A stretch of 5,803 nucleotides of DNA. Origin: Ferruginibacter sp. Lineage in GTDB: Bacteria; Bacteroidota; Bacteroidia; Chitinophagales; Chitinophagaceae. Each line of letters begins with the position of its first letter. Positions within the stretch are counted from its first letter, which is position 1. Location: assembly GCA_025362765.1 (NCBI GenBank), contig JANYFI010000637.1, forward strand, positions 1-5,803. The letters are read 5' to 3'. The translations under genes were made by a program, and so were the position numbers. Shown here piece after piece: positions 1 through 5,269 of this stretch. The notes beneath the pieces are model-generated. The model was given only the letters and a program-made list of their open reading frames with translations, had not been told where the DNA came from and searched no databases.

Positions 1-805
1 CGGAGTATAAAAAAGCACTGTCTGCGGAGGAAACCGCTGCCAGGTATCCCACAAAATTAGCCTCATTTTCTTTTGCATATCCAATCTGGTGGCCAATTTC
101 ATGGCAAGTGGTGTAGGGTTGTAAAAATTTGGGCACGGTAGTATTTACCTGCGCTTCTCCTGTAAATGGATTATAGTACCCTGTAAAACCTGCATAATTG
201 CCTAACCACCCCCAGAGCGAGGTCTTCACGTCTGCAGCCCGGTATTGCAAAAAGGGATATTTTTTATACACTTCGGCATAAGCATCGGCTGCGCCACGAA
301 ATATTTCTTTGCTGCTTTTAATGGTTGCTCCCGAACGAAGGCTGGCGGTTTTACTGTCATTTATTTTTTGCAGCAACAGGGTATTGAGGTTTTTCAAATC
401 GGCCGCAGTGTATTTTTCCACGGTTAAACCTAGCTGGAAAGCAATGCCGCGGCGATTATAGTTAATACCCCAAAAAATATTGAATACAATGTAAATAATC
501 AGCAAAACCAGTACAGTGTTGGATAATTTGTGCCGTATGAATTGAATGCTCACCTGTTTTTTTATGATGGCTTTGATGGCTTTTACCAGTTTGTACAATA
601 ACCAGGCAGCCGCTATACCATATAATATATCACCCAGGCTAACTGGCAGCCATCCGGTAATCAGTCTGAAAAAAATGGCCATGGGGGGATAAAAACCGGT
701 GGCGTAATACTCCTCTGCCCTGAATGAACTAACAGAAAAAAGGTGGATCAACACAACCAATACCAGTAACAATATCCAATAAACCAACCTTTTGTTTTGC
801 TTCAT
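1..805 (-). CDS. DUF3810 family membrane zinc metallopeptidase-like protein (partial, C-terminus outside window)
   Basis: The reverse strand reads from an ATG at 805 for 268 codons with no stop and runs off the left edge. Three hydrophobic segments are visible in the N-terminal part, at about residues 8-25, 44-71 and 97-112, so the protein is probably anchored in the inner membrane. A soluble domain follows. It contains HEIGHQ (H235, E236, H239), a classic HEXXH zinc site, and nine residues further on a glutamate in KENEANF (E248), which could be the third metal ligand. This arrangement and the surrounding sequence match DUF3810, a family widespread in Bacteroidota and usually about 350 residues long, so perhaps a quarter is missing. 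The substrate is unknown and peptidase activity is inferred from the motif alone. The gene is divergent from the DUF177-rpmF-plsX cluster. I see no convincing promoter or Shine-Dalgarno site for it. Confidence 0.85.
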   Translation of the reverse strand, partial: MKQNKRLVYWILLLVLVVLIHLFSVSSFRAEEYYATGFYPPMAIFFRLITGWLPVSLGDILYGIAAAWLLYKLVKAIKAIIKKQVSIQFIRHKLSNTVLVLLIIYIVFNIFWGINYNRRGIAFQLGLTVEKYTAADLKNLNTLLLQKINDSKTASLRSGATIKSSKEIFRGAADAYAEVYKKYPFLQYRAADVKTSLWGWLGNYAGFTGYYNPFTGEAQVNTTVPKFLQPYTTCHEIGHQIGYAKENEANFVGYLAAVSSADSAFLYS

Positions 806-827
806 AGAATTTAAAAATAAGGAAAAA

Positions 828-867
828 CAGGTTCTACCTGAATATTGCAACAATAATTTGATATCAA
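828..867. promoter_or_regulatory. Three consecutive short dyads in the divergent intergenic region
   Basis: Three inverted repeats lie side by side between the DUF3810 gene and the DUF177 promoter. They are CAGGT-tct-ACCTG (828-840), TATTG-caa-CAATA (843-855) and the perfect palindrome TTGATATCAA (858-867). The first two share a 5-3-5 layout. They could be operator half-sites, but the region is AT-rich and chance is a real alternative. Confidence 0.3.
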
Positions 868-891
868 TGATTTAAATTAATCTAAAAAACG

Positions 892-899
892 TACCTTTG
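892..899 (+). promoter_or_regulatory. Bacteroidota -7 promoter box for the DUF177-rpmF cluster
   Basis: TACCTTTG matches the Bacteroidota -7 consensus TAnnTTTG exactly. Transcription would begin about five to seven bases downstream, leaving a leader of roughly 15 bases before the ATG at 921. No good TTG -33 element is visible at the expected distance, so the upstream half is weak. The box overlaps a TTG at 897 that could be mistaken for a start codon. Confidence 0.65.
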
Positions 900-920
900 C
901 CGTCCTTTAAACCGAAGGTA

Positions 921-1463
921 ATGGGAAAAAGAAAGGCAATAGAGATAGCTTTTGTGGGTTTAAAGCCTGGCATTCATGAGTTTACTTACACAGTGGACGA
1001 AGCTTTTTTTGCCGGCGACGAAACAAGGGAATTTACCAATTGCGTTGCTACGGTAAAGTTGCAGTTGGATAAAAAAAGTAGTTTTCTGCTACTGAAATTT
1101 GAAGTTGGAGGAGCAGCGGAGGTTATTTGTGATCGTTGCGGTAACCAGCTAAAAAAAGATCTTTGGGATGAGTTTAATATGCTGGTGAAGATGGTTGATA
1201 ATCCCGACGAGATGAATCAGGAGGAGGAAGATCCGGATGTATTTTATATTTCCAGAACGGAAAGCCATATATACCTGAACGACTGGATATATGAATTTGT
1301 AAGTTTAAGCGTACCGGTTCAAAAGCTTTGTACTGAAGAAGAATTTGGTGGGCCAAAATGCAATAAAGAGGTGTTGGAAAAATTGAGGGAAATGGAGGCA
1401 AGTGAGGATGCAAAAAATGCCACTACTATCTGGAAAGGGCTGGATAAATTTAAAAAGAATTGA
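921..1463 (+). CDS. DUF177 / YceD family protein
   Basis: This is a 180-residue DUF177 (YceD) protein, the family normally encoded just upstream of rpmF. Members have been linked to 23S rRNA accumulation in plastids and E. coli, and the gene position suggests a role in 50S assembly. The family signature is visible: a CDRC motif (C70, C73) after a hydrophobic beta stretch, an acidic segment around residues 93-108, and a second cysteine pair (C137, C147) in the C-terminal part. The four cysteines may bind a metal, which is inference. I chose the ATG at 921 because an in-frame TTG at 897 lies inside the -7 promoter box and would add eight residues. GAAGG at 914-918 is very close to the ATG. The stop lies 55 bases before rpmF with no terminator between, so the two are probably co-transcribed. 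Confidence 0.88.
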   Translation: MGKRKAIEIAFVGLKPGIHEFTYTVDEAFFAGDETREFTNCVATVKLQLDKKSSFLLLKFEVGGAAEVICDRCGNQLKKDLWDEFNMLVKMVDNPDEMNQEEEDPDVFYISRTESHIYLNDWIYEFVSLSVPVQKLCTEEEFGGPKCNKEVLEKLREMEASEDAKNATTIWKGLDKFKKN

Positions 1464-1518
1464 AAAAGTTAAAATAGTCTAATAAATAATTTCACAATAA
1501 CAATTAAAATTTACAGAT

Positions 1519-1713
1519 ATGCCAAATCCGAAACGACGCCATTCGCAGCAGCGCAGCGCAAAGAGAAGGACGCATTACAAAGCAAGCGAAACAACTTTAA
1601 CAGTTGATAAAACAACCGGCGAAACACATGTACGCCACCGTGCACATGTAAGTGAAGGCAAATTATATTATAAGGGTCAGGTGGTTGCTGAAAAAGCGCC
1701 GCTAAAAGCATAA
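1519..1713 (+). CDS. rpmF: 50S ribosomal protein L32
   Basis: This 64-residue, strongly basic protein begins MPNPKRRHS and carries the L32 core RSAKRRTHYK, then a TTGETHVRHRAH segment and a C-terminal LYYKGQVV strand. Length and motif order are normal for L32, a late-assembling component near the 50S peptidyl transferase region. It has no cysteines, so it is the zinc-free form, as in E. coli L32, rather than the CxxC zinc-ribbon form. It sits in the conserved order DUF177-rpmF-plsX. No promoter is visible in the 55-base gap upstream, so transcription from the DUF177 promoter is likely. A long hairpin with a T-run follows about 16 bases after the stop and probably ends or limits the transcript. 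Confidence 0.97.
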   Translation: MPNPKRRHSQQRSAKRRTHYKASETTLTVDKTTGETHVRHRAHVSEGKLYYKGQVVAEKAPLKA

Positions 1714-1729
1714 TATTTTTCAAATGCTG

Positions 1730-1777
1730 AATTCTAAGTTCTACATTCGGTTTCGGATGCGGCACTTAGAATTTTTT
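1730..1777 (+). terminator. Long two-part hairpin with T-run between rpmF and plsX
   Basis: AATTCTAAGT (1730-1739) pairs with ACTTAGAATT (1764-1773). In the same register, an inner stem CATTCG (1744-1749) pairs with CGGATG (1754-1759), including one G-U pair, around a GTTT loop. A small internal mismatch region separates the two stems. The right arm runs into a T-rich tail at 1772-1777. This looks like a rho-independent terminator or attenuator after rpmF, with plsX starting only about 20 bases beyond the arm. Confidence 0.7.
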
Positions 1778-1793
1778 ATTTAATGAATGTACT

Positions 1794-2741
1794 ATGAATA
1801 TTGGGCTTGATATGATGGGAGGTGATTATGCACCCCTGGAGGCGGTAAATGGCATTTCACTTTTTTTGGCTGAAGGGCATCAAAATGTTACCCTAACACT
1901 TATTGGCGATGCTGGTGTAGTGAAAGATTTGCTGATAGCGCATGTCATTCCATTGGATAATATCGTGCTGGTGCATGCATCGCAGGTAATTGAAATGCAC
2001 GATCACCCCACCAAAGCCTTGCGGGAAAAAAAAGACTCTTCCATAGCCATAGGTTTTCAGTTACTGGGTACGGGTAAAATTGATGCTTTTATCAGTGCGG
2101 GTAATACCGGTGCCATGATGGTAGGTGCTTTGTTTAGCATCAAGGCCATTGACGGCGTTAGCAGGCCAACCATTGGAGCGTATATCCCCAGGGAAAATGG
2201 TACGCTGGGATTGTTGGTGGATGCAGGTATTAACGCGGATTGCAAGCCGGAGAATCTTAACCAGTTTGCCACATTGGGTTCGCTGTATGCAGAGCATATT
2301 CTTGGATATAAAAATCCTAAAGTCGGGTTGATTAATGTAGGGGAGGAAGAAGGAAAAGGCAATCTGCTGATGCAGGCGGCTTATGCTTTATTAAAAGAAA
2401 ACCAGCACATTAATTTTATCGGGAACATAGAAGGACGCGACATTGTGCTGGACAAAGCAGATGTAATGGTATGTGACGGCTTTACCGGAAACGTGGTATT
2501 AAAAATGGCCGAAAGTATCTATGACCTTACAAAACGCAGGGGAGTTACCGATGAACATTTTGACCGCTTTAATTTTGAAAGATATGGTGGCGTACCCGTG
2601 TTAGGGGTATCAAAACCAGTCATAATAGGGCATGGTATTTCAAAAGACCTGGCGTTTAAAAATATGATCAGCAGTGCGCAGCTAATGCTGGAAAAAGATT
2701 TACTGCAAAAGATGAAGGATGTGTTTGTGCAAAAAAGTTAA
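1794..2741 (+). CDS. plsX: Phosphate acyltransferase PlsX
   Basis: PlsX converts acyl-ACP and phosphate to acyl-phosphate, the acyl donor for PlsY in phosphatidic acid synthesis. It acts as a peripheral protein at the inner face of the cytoplasmic membrane. The 315-residue product is full length for the family and carries its hallmarks in order: DMMGGD (6-11), SAGNTGA (101-107), NVGEE (181-185) with KGN (188-190), NIEGRD (211-216), CDGFTGN (227-233), and a C-terminal GGVPVLGV...PVIIGHG (265-281). The ATG at 1794 places DMMGGD correctly near the N-terminus. No promoter of the Bacteroidota type is obvious in the 80-base gap after rpmF, so expression probably depends on read-through of the hairpin there. 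The fabH gene that often follows plsX is absent, and a strong terminator comes about 20 bases after the stop. Confidence 0.97.
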   Translation: MNIGLDMMGGDYAPLEAVNGISLFLAEGHQNVTLTLIGDAGVVKDLLIAHVIPLDNIVLVHASQVIEMHDHPTKALREKKDSSIAIGFQLLGTGKIDAFISAGNTGAMMVGALFSIKAIDGVSRPTIGAYIPRENGTLGLLVDAGINADCKPENLNQFATLGSLYAEHILGYKNPKVGLINVGEEEGKGNLLMQAAYALLKENQHINFIGNIEGRDIVLDKADVMVCDGFTGNVVLKMAESIYDLTKRRGVTDEHFDRFNFERYGGVPVLGVSKPVIIGHGISKDLAFKNMISSAQLMLEKDLLQKMKDVFVQKS

Positions 2742-2760
2742 GTAATAAGTTATTTTAATA

Positions 2761-2796
2761 AAAAAGACCTGGCATAATTTATACCAGGTCTTTTTT
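2761..2796. terminator. Bidirectional terminator between plsX and a convergent beta-barrel gene
   Basis: AAAAAGACCTGG (2761-2772) pairs perfectly over 12 bp with CCAGGTCTTTTT (2784-2795), with an 11-base loop. There is an A-run on the left and a T-run on the right, so it can act in both directions. It lies 19 bases after the plsX stop and 20 bases beyond the end of the minus-strand barrel gene. Confidence 0.9.
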
Positions 2797-2815
2797 ATTA
2801 AATTTTTAAGTTAGG

Positions 2816-3340
2816 TTAGAAACTGTAAGCAGCTCTAAGACCAAGGAATGAAAGAGTACTTCCATTTTTGCTGGCAGCCTGGTATTTTAGTTGAAGATCA
2901 AAATTAGGACTTACATTATAACCAATACCGGGAGCATATGTGAATGCACTTGAGCTTGGTACTCCTGTTGCAGACAAGAATGACATACCCAATTGTACGC
3001 CGCCATATACACTTTCAGTAAAATAATATTTACCACCAACCAGGATAGGGATAATTCCTATCGCAGGGCCTTTAACCGAAGTCCCGTCAAATGTAAAAGT
3101 TTTACCGGAAAAACTAAGGTAGCCTGCACTCAGGGTTAATCCAATATTTTCAGCAGCTTTGTATTCTGCCTGTAAGGAGCCACCGATACCAAAATTGTTG
3201 CTTGTTTTTAAGTCTCCCATTGGTAAACCAGCTTCGAGGCCAACACTGAATTTTAAGTCTTTACCTTCTGAAGATGATTGTGCGTTGGCAGACATAATGC
3301 CCATGGCTAAGATTGCTGCACTTAAGATTAATTTTTTCAT
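2816..3340 (-). CDS. Outer membrane beta-barrel (porin-family-like) protein, paralogue 1
   Basis: The 174-residue product starts MKKLILSAAI and has a clear signal peptide, with probable cleavage after SANA (residue 20) before Q21. The mature part consists of alternating glycine-rich and aromatic beta strands, for example FGIGGSLQAEY (50-60), VGGKYYF (101-107), VYGGVQLGMSFL (111-122) and a last strand LGLRAAYSF. The terminal phenylalanine is the usual sorting signal of outer-membrane barrels. Size suggests a small barrel of about eight strands, of the OmpX/OmpW-like kind common in Bacteroidota. The specific role is unknown. It shares many motifs with the next gene upstream on the same strand and is probably its tandem duplicate. 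It has its own promoter and terminator, so it need not be in an operon. Confidence 0.85.
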   Translation of the reverse strand: MKKLILSAAILAMGIMSANAQSSSEGKDLKFSVGLEAGLPMGDLKTSNNFGIGGSLQAEYKAAENIGLTLSAGYLSFSGKTFTFDGTSVKGPAIGIIPILVGGKYYFTESVYGGVQLGMSFLSATGVPSSSAFTYAPGIGYNVSPNFDLQLKYQAASKNGSTLSFLGLRAAYSF

Positions 3341-3381
3341 TGTACTTTAATTGTTGTTTTTTTGGGTGGTTAAAATAAGTG

Positions 3382-3413
3382 TAAAAATATAATAATTTGA
3401 TACTAAATTCAAA
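3382..3413 (-). promoter_or_regulatory. Promoter for beta-barrel paralogue 1
   Basis: On the minus strand, TTTG (3413-3410) is followed after a 20-base spacer by TATTTTTA (3389-3382). This fits the Bacteroidota pattern TTTG-N(~20)-TAnnTTTG with A in place of the final G. The -7 region continues into ACAC, as it does in the second paralogue's promoter. The leader before the ATG would be about 35 bases and A-rich, with no Shine-Dalgarno site. Confidence 0.5.
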
Positions 3414-3484
3414 TTATTATTAATTTTTTTTTAAAACGTAATTGGATGAATAATATTGTTAAACAAGTAATTACGCGTTACAAT

Positions 3485-3519
3485 ATAAAGCCCCGGCATA
3501 ATTAATGCCGGGGCTTTAT
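3485..3519 (-). terminator. Terminator hairpin of beta-barrel paralogue 2
   Basis: A perfect 15-bp stem pairs 3485-3499 with 3505-3519 around a 5-base loop. The core is GCCCCGGCAT against ATGCCGGGGC, flanked by A/T pairs. It lies 22 bases beyond the stop of the minus-strand gene. Most of the T-run is inside the stem on that strand. The loop region resembles that of the terminator at 2761-2796. Confidence 0.82.
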
Positions 3520-3541
3520 TCATTTTTTTATGTCGTTAGTC

Positions 3542-4051
3542 TTAAAATATGTAGGCCACTCTAAACCCAATTGCACCCAATGTGCCACCACTAACAGAAT
3601 AGCCGTCATATTTAAAACTGGCGTCTATCGCTTTCTCAGACTTTGTTTTAAACTCATATCCTAATTGAGGCGAATAGGCAAAAGCACTACCGCCACCATT
3701 GTTTAAAAATGCAACGCCCAATTGAGCGGCTCCATATACACCGCCACTTAAAAAATACTTAACACCTACCCGCACAGGGATAAAAGTTGCTCCCTTAAAT
3801 TTTGTGCCAGCCCCATAGGATTTACCATTGTAAGAGATGATCCCCAATGTAGCCGTTCCATACAGATGTTGCTGCAGTAAAACCTCTGCCTGTATACTTC
3901 CACCAATTCCAAACGAATGCGTGTTTGAAAAGGCTCCCGTGGCAAAAGAAAGTTCCGGACCAATACTCACCTTAAATTTTGAATCACTTTGCGCCATGGC
4001 TAATGATGATGCACCTAATACGATCATCACGCTTAAAATTAATTTTTTCAT
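3542..4051 (-). CDS. Outer membrane beta-barrel (porin-family-like) protein, paralogue 2
   Basis: The 169-residue product begins MKKLILSVMIV, with a signal peptide probably cleaved after LAMA (residue 20) before Q21. The mature chain is a small beta-barrel: FGIGGSIQAE (47-56), PVRVGVKYF (92-100), VYGAAQLGVAFL (105-116), SAFAYSPQLGY (122-132) and a last strand IGFRVAYIF ending in phenylalanine. These segments line up one for one with the downstream paralogue, so the two are a tandem duplicate pair with considerable divergence. An in-frame ATG at 4087 would add twelve residues (MQAYLYTIKNCT). I rejected it because those residues spoil the signal peptide, lie within the promoter, and the two paralogues share 19 identical bases around the ATG at 4051. 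The function is not known beyond an outer-membrane location. Confidence 0.85.
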   Translation of the reverse strand: MKKLILSVMIVLGASSLAMAQSDSKFKVSIGPELSFATGAFSNTHSFGIGGSIQAEVLLQQHLYGTATLGIISYNGKSYGAGTKFKGATFIPVRVGVKYFLSGGVYGAAQLGVAFLNNGGGSAFAYSPQLGYEFKTKSEKAIDASFKYDGYSVSGGTLGAIGFRVAYIF

Positions 4052-4070
4052 TGTACAGTTTTTTATTGTG

Positions 4071-4102
4071 TAAAGATATGCCTGCAAACGCTTAAACTAC
4101 AA
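4071..4102 (-). promoter_or_regulatory. Promoter for beta-barrel paralogue 2
   Basis: On the minus strand, TTG (4102-4100) is followed after 21 bases by TATCTTTA (4078-4071), which fits the Bacteroidota TTG-N(~20)-TAnnTTTG layout except for A as the last base. It is followed by CACAA. Transcription would start roughly ten bases before the ATG at 4051, so the leader would be short. The ATG at 4087 lies between the two elements. Confidence 0.5.
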
Positions 4103-4146
4103 TAACCGGCTTGTTATTTATTTATTAATGAGCCGGATAGGTTATT
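4101..4146 (-). terminator. Possible weak terminator of the threonine dehydrogenase gene
   Basis: On the minus strand, CCGGCT (4136-4131) pairs with AGCCGG (4111-4106). An outer AATAA/TTATT pairing is interrupted by a five-base bulge, and the loop is 19 bases. A TTATTG tail follows and overlaps the -33 element of the next gene. The long loop and bulge make this uncertain. Confidence 0.35.
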
Positions 4147-4171
4147 TATATGCTAGAGAGAATGTACCTTA

Positions 4172-5110
4172 TTATAAATTTTCCAGCATGTCTTTTGTCA
4201 TGGCTGGTAAATCATAGTCTTCCTTCCAGCCCCAGTCGTTTCTTGCTACCGAATCATCAATGCTTTGCGGCCAGCTGTTGGCTATTTGTTGCCGGTAATC
4301 CGGTTGATAGCTGATGGTGAATTCGGGAATATGTTTTTTTATTTCAGCACCAATTTCTTTCGGCGAAAAACTCATACCCGAAATATTGTAGGATGTCCGG
4401 ATGGTTATTTTTTCTGCGGGGGCTTCCATCAGTTCCAGCGTAGCTTTAATGGCATCCGGCATATACATCATCGGCAGGTAAGTATCTTCTTTTAAAAAGC
4501 AGTCATACTTTTTTTCTTCCACCGCTTCATGAAAAATTTCTACCGCATAATCCGTAGTACCTCCGCCGGGAGCGCTTTTATAACTGATCAGTCCGGGATA
4601 ACGGATGCTTCTTACGTCAAGCCCCCAACGTTGGTGATAATAGTTGCACCAAAATTCGCCCGCATATTTGCTAATGCCGTACACTGTGATGGGTTCGATG
4701 ATGGTTTGCTGTGGGCAGTTTTTTTTGGGTGAGGTAGGGCCAAAAACAGCAATGGAACTTGGCCAGTACACCTTGTGTATTTTTTCTTCCCTGGCAATGT
4801 CCAGTACATTCAATAAGCTCTGCATATTTAAACTCCAGGCCAGGTTTGGGTTTTTTTCGCCGGTGGCGGAAAGTATAGCCGCCAGTAAATATATCTGCGT
4901 AATGTTTTGCCGTATCACCTGCACATGCAGCATTTCCTTATTCATTACATCCAGGCTCACATAAGGTCCTGTGCCTTTCAGCAAATCATTTTCTTCCCTT
5001 AAATCGCTGGCTACAACATTGGCATTGCCATAAATTTTTCTCAACGCTAATGTTAGTTCAACGCCAATTTGTCCGCTGGCTCCTATCACCAGGACTTTTT
5101 CTTTTATCAT
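4172..5110 (-). CDS. tdh: NAD-dependent L-threonine 3-dehydrogenase, short-chain (epimerase-like) type
   Basis: The 312-residue cytoplasmic protein belongs to the extended short-chain dehydrogenase superfamily. It has a Rossmann glycine motif GASGQIG (10-16), an acidic D36 at the end of strand two that favours NAD over NADP, SS at 118-119, and the catalytic pair Y144 and K148 in YGISKYAGE. The stretch RYPGLIS (170-176) followed by PGGGTTDYAV (181-190) is characteristic of epimerase-like threonine dehydrogenases and separates them from UDP-sugar epimerases. The reaction oxidises L-threonine to 2-amino-3-ketobutyrate, which Kbl normally cleaves with CoA to glycine and acetyl-CoA. No kbl is present in the window, so the partner must be elsewhere. 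Length is normal for the family. The ATG at 5110 puts the glycine motif at the usual distance from the N-terminus. Confidence 0.92.
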   Translation of the reverse strand: MIKEKVLVIGASGQIGVELTLALRKIYGNANVVASDLREENDLLKGTGPYVSLDVMNKEMLHVQVIRQNITQIYLLAAILSATGEKNPNLAWSLNMQSLLNVLDIAREEKIHKVYWPSSIAVFGPTSPKKNCPQQTIIEPITVYGISKYAGEFWCNYYHQRWGLDVRSIRYPGLISYKSAPGGGTTDYAVEIFHEAVEEKKYDCFLKEDTYLPMMYMPDAIKATLELMEAPAEKITIRTSYNISGMSFSPKEIGAEIKKHIPEFTISYQPDYRQQIANSWPQSIDDSVARNDWGWKEDYDLPAMTKDMLENL

Positions 5111-5132
5111 ACTTATCTTTTTATGTATTTAT

Positions 5133-5140
5133 CAAAAGTA
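5133..5140 (-). promoter_or_regulatory. Bacteroidota -7 promoter box for the threonine dehydrogenase gene
   Basis: On the minus strand, TACTTTTG matches TAnnTTTG exactly and lies 22 bases before the ATG at 5110. A TTG -33 element at the usual distance is not visible, so the call rests on the -7 box alone. Confidence 0.5.
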
Positions 5141-5164
5141 ACCATAAAACAATTCACCTGTTTT

Positions 5165-5194
5165 ACGCCAGTTGCTAAAAAAGTAACGCCAGTT
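5165..5194. repeat. Direct repeat ACGCCAGTT, two copies 21 bp apart
   Basis: ACGCCAGTT occurs at 5165-5173 and 5186-5194. The start-to-start distance of 21 bp is two turns of the helix, so both copies face the same side of the DNA. They lie between the two divergent promoters and could be a regulator binding site. No regulator is identified. Confidence 0.4.
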
Positions 5195-5206
5195 ATACAA
5201 GGCATC

Positions 5207-5237
5207 TTGTAAACCTCTATTGAAAAAGATAGTTTTA
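5207..5237 (+). promoter_or_regulatory. Promoter for the secreted surface protein gene
   Basis: TTG (5207-5209) is followed after 20 bases by TAGTTTTA (5230-5237), the Bacteroidota layout with A in place of the final G, as in the two barrel-gene promoters. The leader to the ATG at 5270 would be about 25 bases, with no Shine-Dalgarno site. Confidence 0.5.
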
Positions 5238-5269
5238 TTAAAAGGTTTTTCAGCTAACAATAAGCGGGT

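Noticed and set aside
245..427. Plus-strand reading frame of 60 codons
   Set aside because: It lies wholly inside the minus-strand DUF3810 gene, whose membrane segments and HEXXH motif are clear, so it is a shadow frame.
897..920. TTG start giving an eight-residue longer DUF177 protein
   Set aside because: The TTG is part of the TACCTTTG promoter box, and a normal ATG follows at 921.
1511..1765. Minus-strand frame of 84 codons across rpmF and the following hairpin
   Set aside because: It overlaps the unmistakable L32 gene and a terminator-like hairpin, and resembles no known protein.
2057..2362. Minus-strand frame of about 100 codons inside plsX
   Set aside because: It is antisense to conserved PlsX motifs and has no recognisable features of its own.
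4052..4087. Upstream ATG adding twelve residues to barrel paralogue 2
   Set aside because: It lies between the -33 and -7 elements and would put a non-signal sequence before a standard signal peptide. The paralogue's start matches 4051.
4265..4964. Several plus-strand frames of 65-106 codons
   Set aside because: All are antisense to the threonine dehydrogenase gene, which has intact family motifs throughout.
4172..5110. UDP-glucose 4-epimerase as the product
   Set aside because: The fold is shared, but RYPGLIS and PGGGTTDYAV are specific to epimerase-like threonine dehydrogenases.
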